Shown: positions 16,169 through 23,878 of the stretch, piece by piece
How the letters are laid out: each line of letters opens with the position of its first letter
Numbering within the stretch: position 1 is the first letter of the stretch
Origin: Clostridia bacterium
Lineage (GTDB): Bacteria; Bacillota; Clostridia; Christensenellales; Aristaeellaceae
Reading direction: 5' to 3'
Length of the DNA stretch: 47,062 nucleotides
Assembly (NCBI GenBank): GCA_017396845.1
Contig: JAFQKQ010000096.1
Span: 1 to 47,062, forward strand
Notes under the pieces: model-generated
Databases searched by the model: none
What the model was told of the DNA's origin: nothing
The model's input: the letters and a program-made list of their open reading frames with translations, nothing else
Translations under genes and position numbers: made by a program

Positions 16169-16177
16169 TGGTATACT
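16169..16177 (+). promoter_or_regulatory. Extended -10 promoter of the second EamA gene
   Basis: TGGTATACT: TG at 16169-16170 and -10 TATACT at 16172-16177, with only a weak -35. The start codon is about 30 bases downstream. Confidence 0.5.
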
Positions 16178-16207
16178 GTATCCAATTTTGATGGGAGATG
16201 AAAGTAT

Positions 16208-17077
16208 ATGAATTATCTGTTGATTACGCTTTCCGCCGTTTTGCTGGCGCTGGATTTTGCCGTCAGCAAAAGGTATCAGAAGGGCGCAGGCGTTGAAATG
16301 ACAGCGTCCCTGAGCTTCAGCGCGGCAAGCGGCCTGATTACGGCGGCAGTATTCTTTTTTATTGGCGGCTGCCGATTGAATTTTGCGCCGTATTCCATTA
16401 TTCTTGCGCTTATGACTGCGCTTTTGGCAAGCGCTTATACGCTGTTGGGCTTTCGCATACTGCGCTACGGAAACATGGCGCTATATACGCTGTTTCTGAT
16501 GTCGGGCGGTATGATTACGCCGTATGTATGGGGCGTATTGTTCTTTGGAGAGCCGCTTACGGTTTTGCGCACATTAGGCGTTATACTGATTTTGATTGCA
16601 ATTGTGATTGTAAATCTCGGAAAAGGAAAGCCGACGGCTTCGCAGCTCATGCTGCTTGCGGCGGTATTTGTGCTGAACGGCTTTGTGAGCGTGCTGTCCA
16701 AATATCATCAGATCGAAAATACATATCAAACCGTAGCCTCCGCCGAATTTGTCATGTGGTCGGGCTTGTTCCGCTTTGTTCTATGCGTGCCTGTGATCAT
16801 GCTGGCCGGAATGAAAAAGAATTTTTCTGAGCCGTTCCCGCCCGTAAAGCTTCTGGGCGTTCTTGCGTTTATATCCGCCCTTGCCGGCGGCGCATCCTAT
16901 CTCATGCAGCTCATCGCCGCAAAAAGCCTGCCCGCAACGGTGCAGTATCCCTTTGTAACCGGCGGAACCATTATATTTTCTACATTTGCGGGTCTCATCT
17001 TTTTCCGTGAAAAAATCACCCGTACCCAGTGGATCAGCATTGCGCTGTGCTTTATCGGAACCTGCCTGTTCCTGTAA
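16208..17077 (+). CDS. EamA/DMT family transporter
   Basis: Second drug/metabolite-type transporter, 289 residues with about ten hydrophobic helices in two halves joined around residue 138. It is distantly similar in layout to the EamA gene on the opposite side of the divergent region, but not a recent duplicate. GGGAG lies about 10 bases before the ATG. It is monocistronic, bounded by its own promoter and a bidirectional terminator. Substrate unknown. Confidence 0.85.
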   Translation: MNYLLITLSAVLLALDFAVSKRYQKGAGVEMTASLSFSAASGLITAAVFFFIGGCRLNFAPYSIILALMTALLASAYTLLGFRILRYGNMALYTLFLMSGGMITPYVWGVLFFGEPLTVLRTLGVILILIAIVIVNLGKGKPTASQLMLLAAVFVLNGFVSVLSKYHQIENTYQTVASAEFVMWSGLFRFVLCVPVIMLAGMKKNFSEPFPPVKLLGVLAFISALAGGASYLMQLIAAKSLPATVQYPFVTGGTIIFSTFAGLIFFREKITRTQWISIALCFIGTCLFL

Positions 17078-17088
17078 AAATCGGGTAT

Positions 17089-17121
17089 AAAAAACGGACT
17101 GCGCGATTGCTGTCCGTTTTT
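17089..17121. terminator. Bidirectional intrinsic terminator
   Basis: AAAAACGGAC pairs with GTCCGTTTTT around a 12-base loop. It sits between two convergent genes and has a T run on either strand. Confidence 0.85.
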
Positions 17122-17129
17122 ATTTGCTG

Positions 17130-18182
17130 TCAGATAATCTCAAGCGCATCTCTGTCCGGAAGAGTAGGGTATTGATCGTCCATGCGGTCGGAATACCAGA
17201 AAGCGACGGATGAGATATCGTCCTGAAGCGGGAGATAGCGGCCGCCGGAGCGCCAGCCAAGCGCCTGGATGGTCACGCGCAGATCCTCTTTAAAGTAAAT
17301 CGGATCCTGAATGTGCCAGCGGTACATGTTGAAGCGGCGGTTGGCTTTATAGAGCGCGTCCGCTGCATCGATTTTACTGAGTCCCGTATAGGGCGTGGAA
17401 TACTCCTGATAGCGGTCGCCCAGGTCAAAATCATAGGAGCCGCAGAAGTAATCCTCGGTGCCGGTTCCGCAGATGGTGGGGAAGTCGGTATCACCGTCGA
17501 TATAGAATTTGATTTCGCCTTCGCCCCACCAGCCGTTGTTGTTTACGCCCCAATACAGGTATGTGCCCACATACTGCCCGTTTCCCTGAACGCCGTCTAC
17601 AATGGTGTATACATCCTTGTAGGGAAGGGGATTTACGCGGCGGAACTGCGCATGGAAGTACAGAGCATCGTCGCCCACAGCCTTTTCTTCGCAGTCGATC
17701 TGATAGTATATGCGGGCGCCCTTGTCGTTTCTGTTTTCAAGCGTCATTTTAAAGCCCTTCCGGTAGGGCATTTCCCAGTAGCAGTTTAAGCCGCTTCGGG
17801 GGTTGACGCACACGGCGAGGCTGTTTAGCTGGCGGTATTCGCTGGTGGCGCTTGCAAAGAAATCGCCTAGCGGCGCTTCAACGGAGGGCGTTTTGCTTCC
17901 GTCCCAGTAGATGCGCAGAATCAAATCGCGCAGCGCAGGCGCGGCGTAGGTAATCCAGAAGTGCTTGATCGCGCCCATGCCGCATATGTCCGCCATGGTA
18001 AAAACGGTTCCGGCGGGAACGTCCACGGAGGGAGAAACTTTCCATCCCTGTCCTAAATCCCTTGCGCACGCTGCGCCGGTGCCCTCTGTGGCCATGCCGG
18101 CCTTGCCCTTTTCGCCGGTGAAGTTTTCGGGACATACGGAAAAGCTTCTAATGTCGTGCTTCCGGCTGAGATAATTCATCAT
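17130..18182 (-). CDS. DUF2961 family protein (GH172-like)
   Basis: DUF2961 family, 350 residues; the family includes GH172 enzymes acting on fructofuranosides and D-arabinofuranosides. A two-jelly-roll layout is expected. The strongest motif is GTGTEDYF at 239-246, with Glu243; a second acidic pair lies in GEGE (221, 223), close to the spacing of the two catalytic Glu residues in GH172. There is no signal peptide, so it would act in the cytoplasm on an imported oligosaccharide or phosphosugar. AAGGAGG precedes two adjacent ATG codons (18182 and 18179). It stands alone with no transporter or regulator beside it, so the substrate is open. Confidence 0.8.
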   Translation of the reverse strand: MMNYLSRKHDIRSFSVCPENFTGEKGKAGMATEGTGAACARDLGQGWKVSPSVDVPAGTVFTMADICGMGAIKHFWITYAAPALRDLILRIYWDGSKTPSVEAPLGDFFASATSEYRQLNSLAVCVNPRSGLNCYWEMPYRKGFKMTLENRNDKGARIYYQIDCEEKAVGDDALYFHAQFRRVNPLPYKDVYTIVDGVQGNGQYVGTYLYWGVNNNGWWGEGEIKFYIDGDTDFPTICGTGTEDYFCGSYDFDLGDRYQEYSTPYTGLSKIDAADALYKANRRFNMYRWHIQDPIYFKEDLRVTIQALGWRSGGRYLPLQDDISSVAFWYSDRMDDQYPTLPDRDALEII

Positions 18183-18457
18183 CTGGTTGGCCTCCTTGTG
18201 TGTTTAATAAGCAATTGGTGTAGGATATAGAATGACTGCCTGATACAGAATACTCGTTTTCGCATGCGCGCAGAATTTCTTGTTTGACGCCGTTTCTTTC
18301 GCCGATCGGCGTAAAGGGCTTTGCCGGGGCTTTCGGCTTGGTTATTACGGGAAAATTGAGGCGGTGATTTGCGCGCGGCGTGGGGGTTCTTTTGCATTTT
18401 CTGAAATTTCTGATTTATTATATAATTTCCGAAGCGGATTGTAAAGGGAGGAGGTAT

Positions 18458-18547
18458 ATGACGGGATGGAGACAAATTTTTATGCGCTGTGCGAAAGCCC
18501 CAAAGGGAGATTGGGCGCCGCTGCTTAAGCGGACAGTGCTTATCTGA
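18458..18547 (+). CDS. Possible 29-residue peptide with strong ribosome site
   Basis: A short frame starting MTGWRQIFMRCAK, 29 residues, basic with scattered hydrophobic residues. Its start lies a few bases after AAAGGGAGGAGG, one of the strongest ribosome sites in the window, and a TATAAT lies about 30 bases upstream. It matches nothing I recognise. It may be a real small peptide, or the 5' end of a decayed gene whose frame is lost after 18545. Confidence 0.25.
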   Translation: MTGWRQIFMRCAKAPKGDWAPLLKRTVLI

Positions 18548-18673
18548 CGGAATGGCGGAAAGAGGCAAGTACACCGTCTGGAATTCGCGGTTAATATCTT
18601 TTGCCGTTGCCATTTTGCTTCAAACGCGGCGAAGGCCGTTTTCCTCTGGCTACCGCAAATCTTAAAAATGCTC

Positions 18674-18682
18674 TGATATAAT
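18674..18682 (+). promoter_or_regulatory. Extended -10 promoter of the HD-ACT-chromate operon
   Basis: TGATATAAT with TG at 18674-18675 and -10 TATAAT at 18677-18682. No clear -35. The start codon is about 28 bases downstream. Confidence 0.55.
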
Positions 18683-18709
18683 TACAAAAAACATCGGAGT
18701 GTGAATGAA

Positions 18710-19204
18710 ATGATTAGCCGGATGACGGAAGCGATGATTCATTTTTATAAAGGCAGTGTTCGGGATATTGAACATTTTCTGAAGGTTCATGCGTATGCGC
18801 GTCTGATCGGCAGGCTCGAGGGGCTTGACAGAGAGACGCAGGATATTCTTGAAATGGCGGCGGTTGTTCACGATATTTCCTGCCCGATTTTGAGAGAGCG
18901 CTTTGGAAACGCAAACGGAAAGCTTCAGGAGGAGATGAGCGGGGAAATCCTTGCGCCGTTTCTTGATGCGTTTGAAATTCCTATGGAAGTTAAGGAGAGG
19001 CTTTTGTTTCTTGTTTCCCATCATCACACCGTGACGAGCGTTGACGGCATGGATTATCAGATCCTGCTGGAAGCGGATTTTCTGGTAAATGCAAAAGAAG
19101 GGAATATGACGAAGGACGCAATTCAGGCCTTCTGCGATCATACGGTGAAGACGGCTGCCGGAAAAAGGCTGTTTGACTCCATGTATCTGGGAAAGGAGCA
19201 GTAA
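18710..19204 (+). CDS. HD-domain phosphohydrolase
   Basis: Metal-dependent HD superfamily hydrolase, 164 residues. The metal set is visible: His27, the HD pair at 54-55 (VVHDIS), a HHH run at 104-106 and Asp123. Members hydrolyse nucleotides or other phosphoesters; the substrate is not apparent. A GTG at 18701 is only one base after GGAG, so the ATG at 18710, 10 bases after it, is preferred. It heads a four-gene plus-strand operon with an ACT protein and the chromate-transporter pair. Confidence 0.8.
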   Translation: MISRMTEAMIHFYKGSVRDIEHFLKVHAYARLIGRLEGLDRETQDILEMAAVVHDISCPILRERFGNANGKLQEEMSGEILAPFLDAFEIPMEVKERLLFLVSHHHTVTSVDGMDYQILLEADFLVNAKEGNMTKDAIQAFCDHTVKTAAGKRLFDSMYLGKEQ

Positions 19205-19209
19205 TAAAG

Positions 19210-19581
19210 GTGAAGATTCATGCGCTCAGCGAGGCGCTTACCGTGTGCAGGGTTGAATCCTATCAAACGGTGGATTTTTCAAGGCCGCTCGTCTTTATCG
19301 GAAAGACGGATGAAGAAAATTCGCTTGTCGCGGAGACGGAATATGTTCCTCAAAATGTGCTTGCGCGCGAGGATGGCTGGCGGGCGTTTCGAATCGAGGG
19401 CGTGCTGGATTTTTGTTTGGTCGGCATACTTTCCGGAATTCTGAATGTGCTTAAGGATTCGGGAATCGGCGTGTTTACGGTTTCCACGTACAACACGGAC
19501 TATATACTTGTAAAAGAGGAGCGCTTTCATGAGGCGCTGAATGCCTTGGATGAGGCGGGATACGAAATAACCGGGAGATGA
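19210..19581 (+). CDS. ACT-domain protein
   Basis: Small cytoplasmic protein of 123 residues whose second half (about 60-123) has the ACT ligand-binding pattern, with DSGIGVFTVSTYNTDYILV typical of the stand-alone ACT_7-type family. Such proteins bind amino acids or small metabolites. Translation starts at GTG (19210), with AAAGGAG about 11 bases upstream; the nearby ATG is out of frame. Its stop overlaps a possible ATG of the next gene. Confidence 0.75.
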   Translation: MKIHALSEALTVCRVESYQTVDFSRPLVFIGKTDEENSLVAETEYVPQNVLAREDGWRAFRIEGVLDFCLVGILSGILNVLKDSGIGVFTVSTYNTDYILVKEERFHEALNALDEAGYEITGR

Positions 19582-19586
19582 TGGGT

Positions 19587-20189
19587 ATGAAGGATGGAAC
19601 GAGGGGCAAAATCCGGCTGCTTGCCGATTTGTTTTTAAGCTTTGCGCGGATCGGCCTTTTTACCTTCGGCGGCGGGTACGCCATGCTTTCGATGATCGAG
19701 CATCACTGCGTGGAGAAGAAAAAGTGGATTACGCACGATGAAATGATGAATATGACGGTGGTCGCGGAATCCACGCCCGGGCCGATCGCCATCAATCTTT
19801 CCACCTATGTGGGTTTCAAACAGGCGGGGCTTTTGGGCTCTGTGATTGCGACCATCGGTATGATTCTGCCGTCGTTTCTCATCATCTACGCACTTTCCAT
19901 GTTTTTGAACCGCTTTCTGGAGATTGAAATCGTCGCGCGCGCATTCTGGGGAATTAAGATTGCGGTCGGCGTAGTGATTCTGGATGCGGCCGTTGCGATG
20001 ATCCGGAAGATGAAGAAAAAGGCGCTGCCGCTTTCGGTAATGATTGTTTCCGCGATAGCGATGCTCCTGATCAATATCTTTTCCGTCAAAATTTCGACCA
20101 TTGCGCTCATGCTCGCTTCTGCGCTGTTCGGGCTTTCCCTGTTTGGCGTCAGGAAGATAAAGCATGCGGAGGGAGGCGGAAAGAAATGA
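19587..20189 (+). CDS. Chromate transporter family protein, subunit 1
   Basis: Short-chain CHR family membrane protein, about 200 residues, half the size of classical ChrA. The conserved TFGGGYAM and ESTPGPIAINLSTYVGF motifs are present in the N-terminal half, followed by four or five hydrophobic helices. An ATG at 19578 abuts GGGAG, so the ATG at 19587 (9-base spacing) is preferred. It is paired with a second half-size CHR gene by a 4-base overlap; such pairs are thought to function together. The name does not prove chromate transport. Confidence 0.85.
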   Translation: MKDGTRGKIRLLADLFLSFARIGLFTFGGGYAMLSMIEHHCVEKKKWITHDEMMNMTVVAESTPGPIAINLSTYVGFKQAGLLGSVIATIGMILPSFLIIYALSMFLNRFLEIEIVARAFWGIKIAVGVVILDAAVAMIRKMKKKALPLSVMIVSAIAMLLINIFSVKISTIALMLASALFGLSLFGVRKIKHAEGGGKK

Positions 20190-20743
20190 TCTATCCGGAG
20201 TTATTTCTGGGATTTCTGAAGGTGGGTCTGTTCGCATTCGGCGGCGCGTACGGCGCGATTCCGCTGATCCGCGACGTGGTGCTCTCCTACGGCTGGCTTA
20301 CGGACGATGCGCTCAGCTATATGATTGCTGTCAGCGAATCCACGCCGGGGCCCATCATGGTAAATCTCGCGACATATGTCGGAAGCTCTCAGGCGGGCGT
20401 ACTTGGCGCTTTGCTTGCCACCTTCGCCGTAGTGCTTCCTTCGTTCGTTATTATTCTGCTGGTGACGGCGGGGCTTAAAAAGCTGCTTAAAAAGCCGTGG
20501 ATGCAGGCGATTCTCTCATGCGTGAAGCCCTGCGTAGTCGGCATTGTGCTGGCGATGGGCGCATATCTGATTCTGGGAAATGCATTTGATATAGAAAACG
20601 GCGGTTCGTTTGAGATAAAAGCGGCGGCTGTTACGATCGTCCTCCTCCTTTTTACCTATCTTCCGAGGCTTATTTTTAAAAAGAAGCTTTCGCCCATATA
20701 TACCATCCTTCTCGCAGCGGTTCTGGGTATGGCGATTGCGTGA
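20186..20743 (+). CDS. Chromate transporter family protein, subunit 2
   Basis: Second half-size CHR protein, 185 residues, with FAFGGAYGAIPLI and ESTPGPIMVNLATYVG matching the motifs of its partner. About five hydrophobic helices. GGGAGG lies upstream of an ATGA overlap with the first subunit. It ends the operon; a terminator follows within a few bases. Confidence 0.85.
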   Translation: MIYPELFLGFLKVGLFAFGGAYGAIPLIRDVVLSYGWLTDDALSYMIAVSESTPGPIMVNLATYVGSSQAGVLGALLATFAVVLPSFVIILLVTAGLKKLLKKPWMQAILSCVKPCVVGIVLAMGAYLILGNAFDIENGGSFEIKAAAVTIVLLLFTYLPRLIFKKKLSPIYTILLAAVLGMAIA

Positions 20744-20745
20744 CA

Positions 20746-20789
20746 GAAAACGCATACAGTGTTCTTATAGAATATTGCATGCGTTTTTC
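20746..20789 (+). terminator. Intrinsic terminator of the HD-ACT-chromate operon
   Basis: AAAACGCAT pairs with ATGCGTTTT, with an inner TTCT/AGAA helix, followed by T residues. It starts 3 bases after the last stop. Confidence 0.75.
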
Positions 20790-20832
20790 GTTTCAAAACA
20801 GGCTTTTCGTTTACCGGATAGACGTGATAAAC

Positions 20833-21957
20833 CTATAGATTCTCAAGAAGCTTTGAAAACACGAGATTGGCTGCGGCGGATACGCCGAATTCGGAAGCGG
20901 AAAACGAGGGGAGTATGGAAACGGGCGATTTCAGCATGGAGCGCTCCCGAATGATTTTCTGCATCTTTTCCGAGAGGAGTTCAAAGCCGTATTTGATGTG
21001 ACCGGCTAAATACACTGTGTCAATATTTACAAGGTTTTTTATGGTGATTATGCCTGCGCTCAGGTATTCCGCTTCGCGCTCAATCAATTGGTCATCTCCG
21101 TTGTCGATGATTTCATTCCAGCTTTTGTATCTGCCGCCCGATTCCTCCAGAAGGTTTGGAATAGAAGCGTATTTTTCCAGGCAGCCTCTGTTTCCGCAGG
21201 CGCATTTTTTGCCGTCAAAGCGAATGGAAATGTGTCCGAGCTCGCTTGTGTATTGATTGGCGCTGATGAGCAGCTTTCCGCCCGTAACAACGCCGGAGCC
21301 TACGCCGCTGTCAACGAGCAGCAAAAGAAAATCGCGGCTGCCGCCCGTCTCAAGATGATATTTCGCCAGCGCATACGCGTCCTTTTCAAGGTATACGGGC
21401 AGGGACAGCGCATCCGTCAGCGTTTTCGTTACGGGGGTATTGCGCCATTTGTCAAAATATGGGGGATGAAGGATTACGCCGTTTTCTGCGTCCAGGGGTC
21501 CCGGCGCGGATACGCCTATGCCGATGATGCTCTTATCTGCGTGCATCCGAAGACGCGCGCGTATTCCGTCCGCAAGCGGCTGAAGGTCGCCGGCGACTGG
21601 AAGAGAGACGGTTTTCCGGGAGAGGATATTTCCGGAAAAATCCGAAAGCCCGATCTCTGCGCCCGTTCGCGTCCAATATACGCCGACGGCATAGAACGCC
21701 TCGGGATTTACCGAGAGCGGAATCGGCGTTTTTCCCTTTTTGGCGCGGGGCGCGGTTTCGCCCTCTGCAATCAGACCTTCCGAAAGCATTTCCCGCGTGA
21801 TCAGTGTGATGGCGGCGCGGGTGAGGCCGGTCTCGCTCGAGAGCTCGATGCGGGACGCGGGTTTTCTTTTCAGTATTTTGAGTATGCTCAGCCGATTCAC
21901 GCGCTTGTTGTACTCCGCATTGCGCGCGCGGGCGGCGTTTTCGTTTCCCTTTTGCAT
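20833..21957 (-). CDS. ROK family transcriptional regulator
   Basis: NagC/XylR-type sugar-responsive regulator, 374 residues. A winged helix-turn-helix covers about 20-65 (recognition helix near LTRAAITLITRE), followed by a ROK domain. The ROK zinc site CACGNRGCLE is at 252-261 and the ELGH motif at 239-242. In place of the usual catalytic NDAN it has EKDAY near 191-195, consistent with ligand sensing more than kinase activity. It is divergent from the HAD/DHS-like/PfkB cassette and is the likely regulator of the palindrome at 22065-22083. Confidence 0.88.
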   Translation of the reverse strand: MQKGNENAARARNAEYNKRVNRLSILKILKRKPASRIELSSETGLTRAAITLITREMLSEGLIAEGETAPRAKKGKTPIPLSVNPEAFYAVGVYWTRTGAEIGLSDFSGNILSRKTVSLPVAGDLQPLADGIRARLRMHADKSIIGIGVSAPGPLDAENGVILHPPYFDKWRNTPVTKTLTDALSLPVYLEKDAYALAKYHLETGGSRDFLLLLVDSGVGSGVVTGGKLLISANQYTSELGHISIRFDGKKCACGNRGCLEKYASIPNLLEESGGRYKSWNEIIDNGDDQLIEREAEYLSAGIITIKNLVNIDTVYLAGHIKYGFELLSEKMQKIIRERSMLKSPVSILPSFSASEFGVSAAANLVFSKLLENL

Positions 21958-21986
21958 AGCAAACGTTCTTTCCTGCGTTTTTATTC

Positions 21987-22015
21987 ATTATAGCATGATT
22001 CTTTTCGTGAAGCAA
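21987..22015 (-). promoter_or_regulatory. Promoter of the ROK regulator gene
   Basis: Minus strand -35 TTGCTT (22015-22010), 17-base spacer, -10 TATAAT (21992-21987) with TG one base before it. Confidence 0.7.
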
Positions 22016-22031
22016 TATCGGGGCGGAGGCG

Positions 22032-22060
22032 TTGACATGCGCATGAGGTTATGCTACAAT
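22032..22060 (+). promoter_or_regulatory. Strong promoter of the HAD/DHS-like/PfkB cassette
   Basis: Consensus -35 TTGACA (22032-22037), a 17-base spacer, and -10 TACAAT (22055-22060). It is immediately followed by a palindrome covering the expected start site. Confidence 0.8.
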
Positions 22061-22064
22061 GTAA

Positions 22065-22083
22065 ATGTTAAACCAATTAACAT
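22065..22083 (+). promoter_or_regulatory. Palindromic operator, probable ROK repressor site
   Basis: ATGTTAA and TTAACAT flank ACCAA, a perfect 7+5+7 inverted repeat of 19 bases placed at the start of transcription. A repressor here would block the strong promoter. The adjacent divergent ROK gene is the natural candidate; AT-rich palindromes of about this size suit ROK proteins. Confidence 0.6.
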
Positions 22084-22136
22084 AATAATCGAGACGATAA
22101 TGCATGCGCAGTTTTACGGAAGGGCGGGAGAGAAAA

Positions 22137-22910
22137 ATGCTGATTTTTGCGCCCCATACATCCGGCGTTTTCCCGGAGGCGGCGGTATTTGATTTTGACG
22201 GTACGATTTCCAGCCTCCGTTCGGGCTGGGAAAGCGTAATGGAGCCTTTGATGTGCGAAATGATACCGGGGGACAGAGATGAGGTTCAAAGGCTGGTAAA
22301 AAATTACATCGACGAATCTACGGGCATACAGACCATTCTTCAGATGCGCTTTCTCCACGACGAGGTGAAAAGGCGCAAAGGAAACGCACTCGATCCGTGG
22401 GAATACAAGCGCGAATACAACAAAAGGCTTATGGAACAGGTACAAAAGCGGCGGGATGCGGTGGAATCGGGAAAAGAAGACAGAAAAAAGTACATCGTAA
22501 ACGGCGCGGAGGAGTTTTTATCGGCGCTTAAGAAAAGGGGCGTAAAATTGTTTGCGGCCAGCGGAACGGACGATAAGGACGTTAAGGCGGAAGCGAAAAT
22601 ACTGGGGCTTTGCGGATATTTCGATGAAATCGCCGGAGCGCCGGACGGGAGCGATGCATGCGCAAAGGAAAATATACTCAGAAGACTTGTAACGCCGGGA
22701 AGGAATTTGCTGGTGGTGGGAGACGGAAAGGTTGAGATTGCGCTTGGGCGGGAAGCGGGCGCGCTTACGCTCGGCATCGCCAGCTGGGATGAAGCGGGAT
22801 GCACAAAAACGGAAGAAAACCCCGTCAAGGTGCGAAGGCTCAGAACTGCGGGCGCGCATGCGGCGGCGGCTGATTTTTCTAACGGAGAGGAGCTTCTTTC
22901 ATGGATATGA
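22137..22910 (+). CDS. HAD superfamily hydrolase
   Basis: Phosphatase-type HAD protein, 257 residues. Motif I is DFDGT at 19-23, the second motif is in FAASGTDD and the acidic motif IV is GDGKVEI. A large cap lies between motifs I and II (about 30-130), as in sugar-phosphate phosphatases. The ATG at 22137 follows GGGAG by 7 bases; an ATG at 22104 lacks a site. First gene of a cassette with a DHS-like enzyme and a PfkB kinase; its 3' end overlaps the next start by 10 bases. Confidence 0.82.
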   Translation: MLIFAPHTSGVFPEAAVFDFDGTISSLRSGWESVMEPLMCEMIPGDRDEVQRLVKNYIDESTGIQTILQMRFLHDEVKRRKGNALDPWEYKREYNKRLMEQVQKRRDAVESGKEDRKKYIVNGAEEFLSALKKRGVKLFAASGTDDKDVKAEAKILGLCGYFDEIAGAPDGSDACAKENILRRLVTPGRNLLVVGDGKVEIALGREAGALTLGIASWDEAGCTKTEENPVKVRRLRTAGAHAAAADFSNGEELLSWI

Positions 22911-23878
22911 TGCGCAGAAAAAAGGAGCTTGATTTTTCGAAAATCGCGCTTGCAAGCGCGAAGGGCAGAAAAAACCTGGTAACGACGGATAATCTGCTTA
23001 CGCCGGGTGTAAGTGTTACGGAGGAATACCGCGCAGAGGGCTTTGACGAATTGATCGGGCGCATAGCGGAAGCGAGAAAGAACGGGCGAGAAGTGATCGT
23101 GAACATAGGCGCGCATGTCATCAAGTGTGGGCTTTCGCGCTATCTGATCGCGCTCGCCAAAGCGGGCTGGATTACGCATTTTTCCGGAAACGGCGCGTCT
23201 TCCATACACGATTTTGAGCTTGCGATGCTTGGCGGAACCTCTGAAGACGTTCCAACTGCGATTGAAGACGGCTCCTTCGGCATGTGGGAGGAAACGCTTA
23301 CCCATATGAACCGGGCGCTGAATGAAGGCGCAAAGAAGGGATACGGCTACGGAGAAGCGCTCTCGGAGTATATCCATAATCACATTTCGCTGTTTCCGCA
23401 CGCGGACGACTGCGTGCTGTACAATATGTATCTGATGGATATTCCCGCCACATATCATATTGCGCTTGGCACAGATATCATTCATCAGTCGCCCATCTGC
23501 GATATGAGCGCCATCGGGAAATGCACCGGCATTGATTTTAAGCGGTATGCATATTCCGTATCCCGAATGGACGGCGGCGTGTTTCTCAACTTCGGTTCAT
23601 CGGTCATAGGTCCGGAGGTGTTTTTGAAGGCGCTTTCCATTTCCAGAAATCTGGGCTACGACACCTTCCGCATCACCACTGCGAATTTTGACATCAAGGA
23701 TCTGGGCGATTTCAGAAAGCGCATCGGCTATGATGATCCCGATTACTATTACCGCCCCCGAAAGAACATCGTAAACCGCCCGGTTTCCCGCGGTGGCTGG
23801 GGAATGCACTTTACGGGCGATCATGCGGTTACGATTCCCGAACTGTACAGAGGACTGATGGAGTATAAAAATGTTTGA
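22901..23878 (+). CDS. Deoxyhypusine synthase-like protein of unknown function
   Basis: 325-residue protein whose motifs resemble a bacterial clade related to deoxyhypusine synthase: GAHVIKCGLSRYLIAL near 70-85, NGASSIHDFELAMLG near 97-111, TSEDV at 113-117, GSFGMWEET near 124-132, GTDIIHQSP and a late LNFGSSVIGPEVFLKAL block. These suggest a Rossmann, probably NAD-binding, fold. Bacteria lack eIF5A, and I see no equivalent of the eukaryotic active-site lysine segment, so hypusine synthesis is unlikely. GGAGAGGAG precedes the ATG, and both ends overlap neighbours (10 and 8 bases), so the three proteins are probably made together. The reaction is unknown; a sugar-phosphate or heptose-like pathway is suggested by context. 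Confidence 0.6.
   Translation: MDMMRRKKELDFSKIALASAKGRKNLVTTDNLLTPGVSVTEEYRAEGFDELIGRIAEARKNGREVIVNIGAHVIKCGLSRYLIALAKAGWITHFSGNGASSIHDFELAMLGGTSEDVPTAIEDGSFGMWEETLTHMNRALNEGAKKGYGYGEALSEYIHNHISLFPHADDCVLYNMYLMDIPATYHIALGTDIIHQSPICDMSAIGKCTGIDFKRYAYSVSRMDGGVFLNFGSSVIGPEVFLKALSISRNLGYDTFRITTANFDIKDLGDFRKRIGYDDPDYYYRPRKNIVNRPVSRGGWGMHFTGDHAVTIPELYRGLMEYKNV

Larger units (their letters stand above)
18183..18709. other. Intergenic region with short frames and a 12-bp palindrome
   Basis: This 527-base stretch separates the DUF2961 gene from the HD gene. It holds a perfect palindrome CGCCGATCGGCG at 18300-18311, a TATAAT at 18421-18426 followed by a strong AAAGGGAGGAGG ribosome-like site, and two very short plus-strand frames (18458-18547 and 18552-18665). 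A minus-strand open frame covers much of it but has no ribosome site and a low-complexity basic product. I see no convincing promoter for the DUF2961 gene. The stretch may be the remnant of a lost small gene. Confidence 0.4.

Noticed and set aside
18179-18613. 144-residue minus-strand frame upstream of the DUF2961 gene
   Set aside because: Low-complexity basic product without a ribosome site, antisense to the strong plus-strand ribosome-like site.
22340-23485. 381-codon minus-strand frame
   Set aside because: Lies opposite the well-supported HAD and DHS-like genes, with a Ser-rich low-information product.
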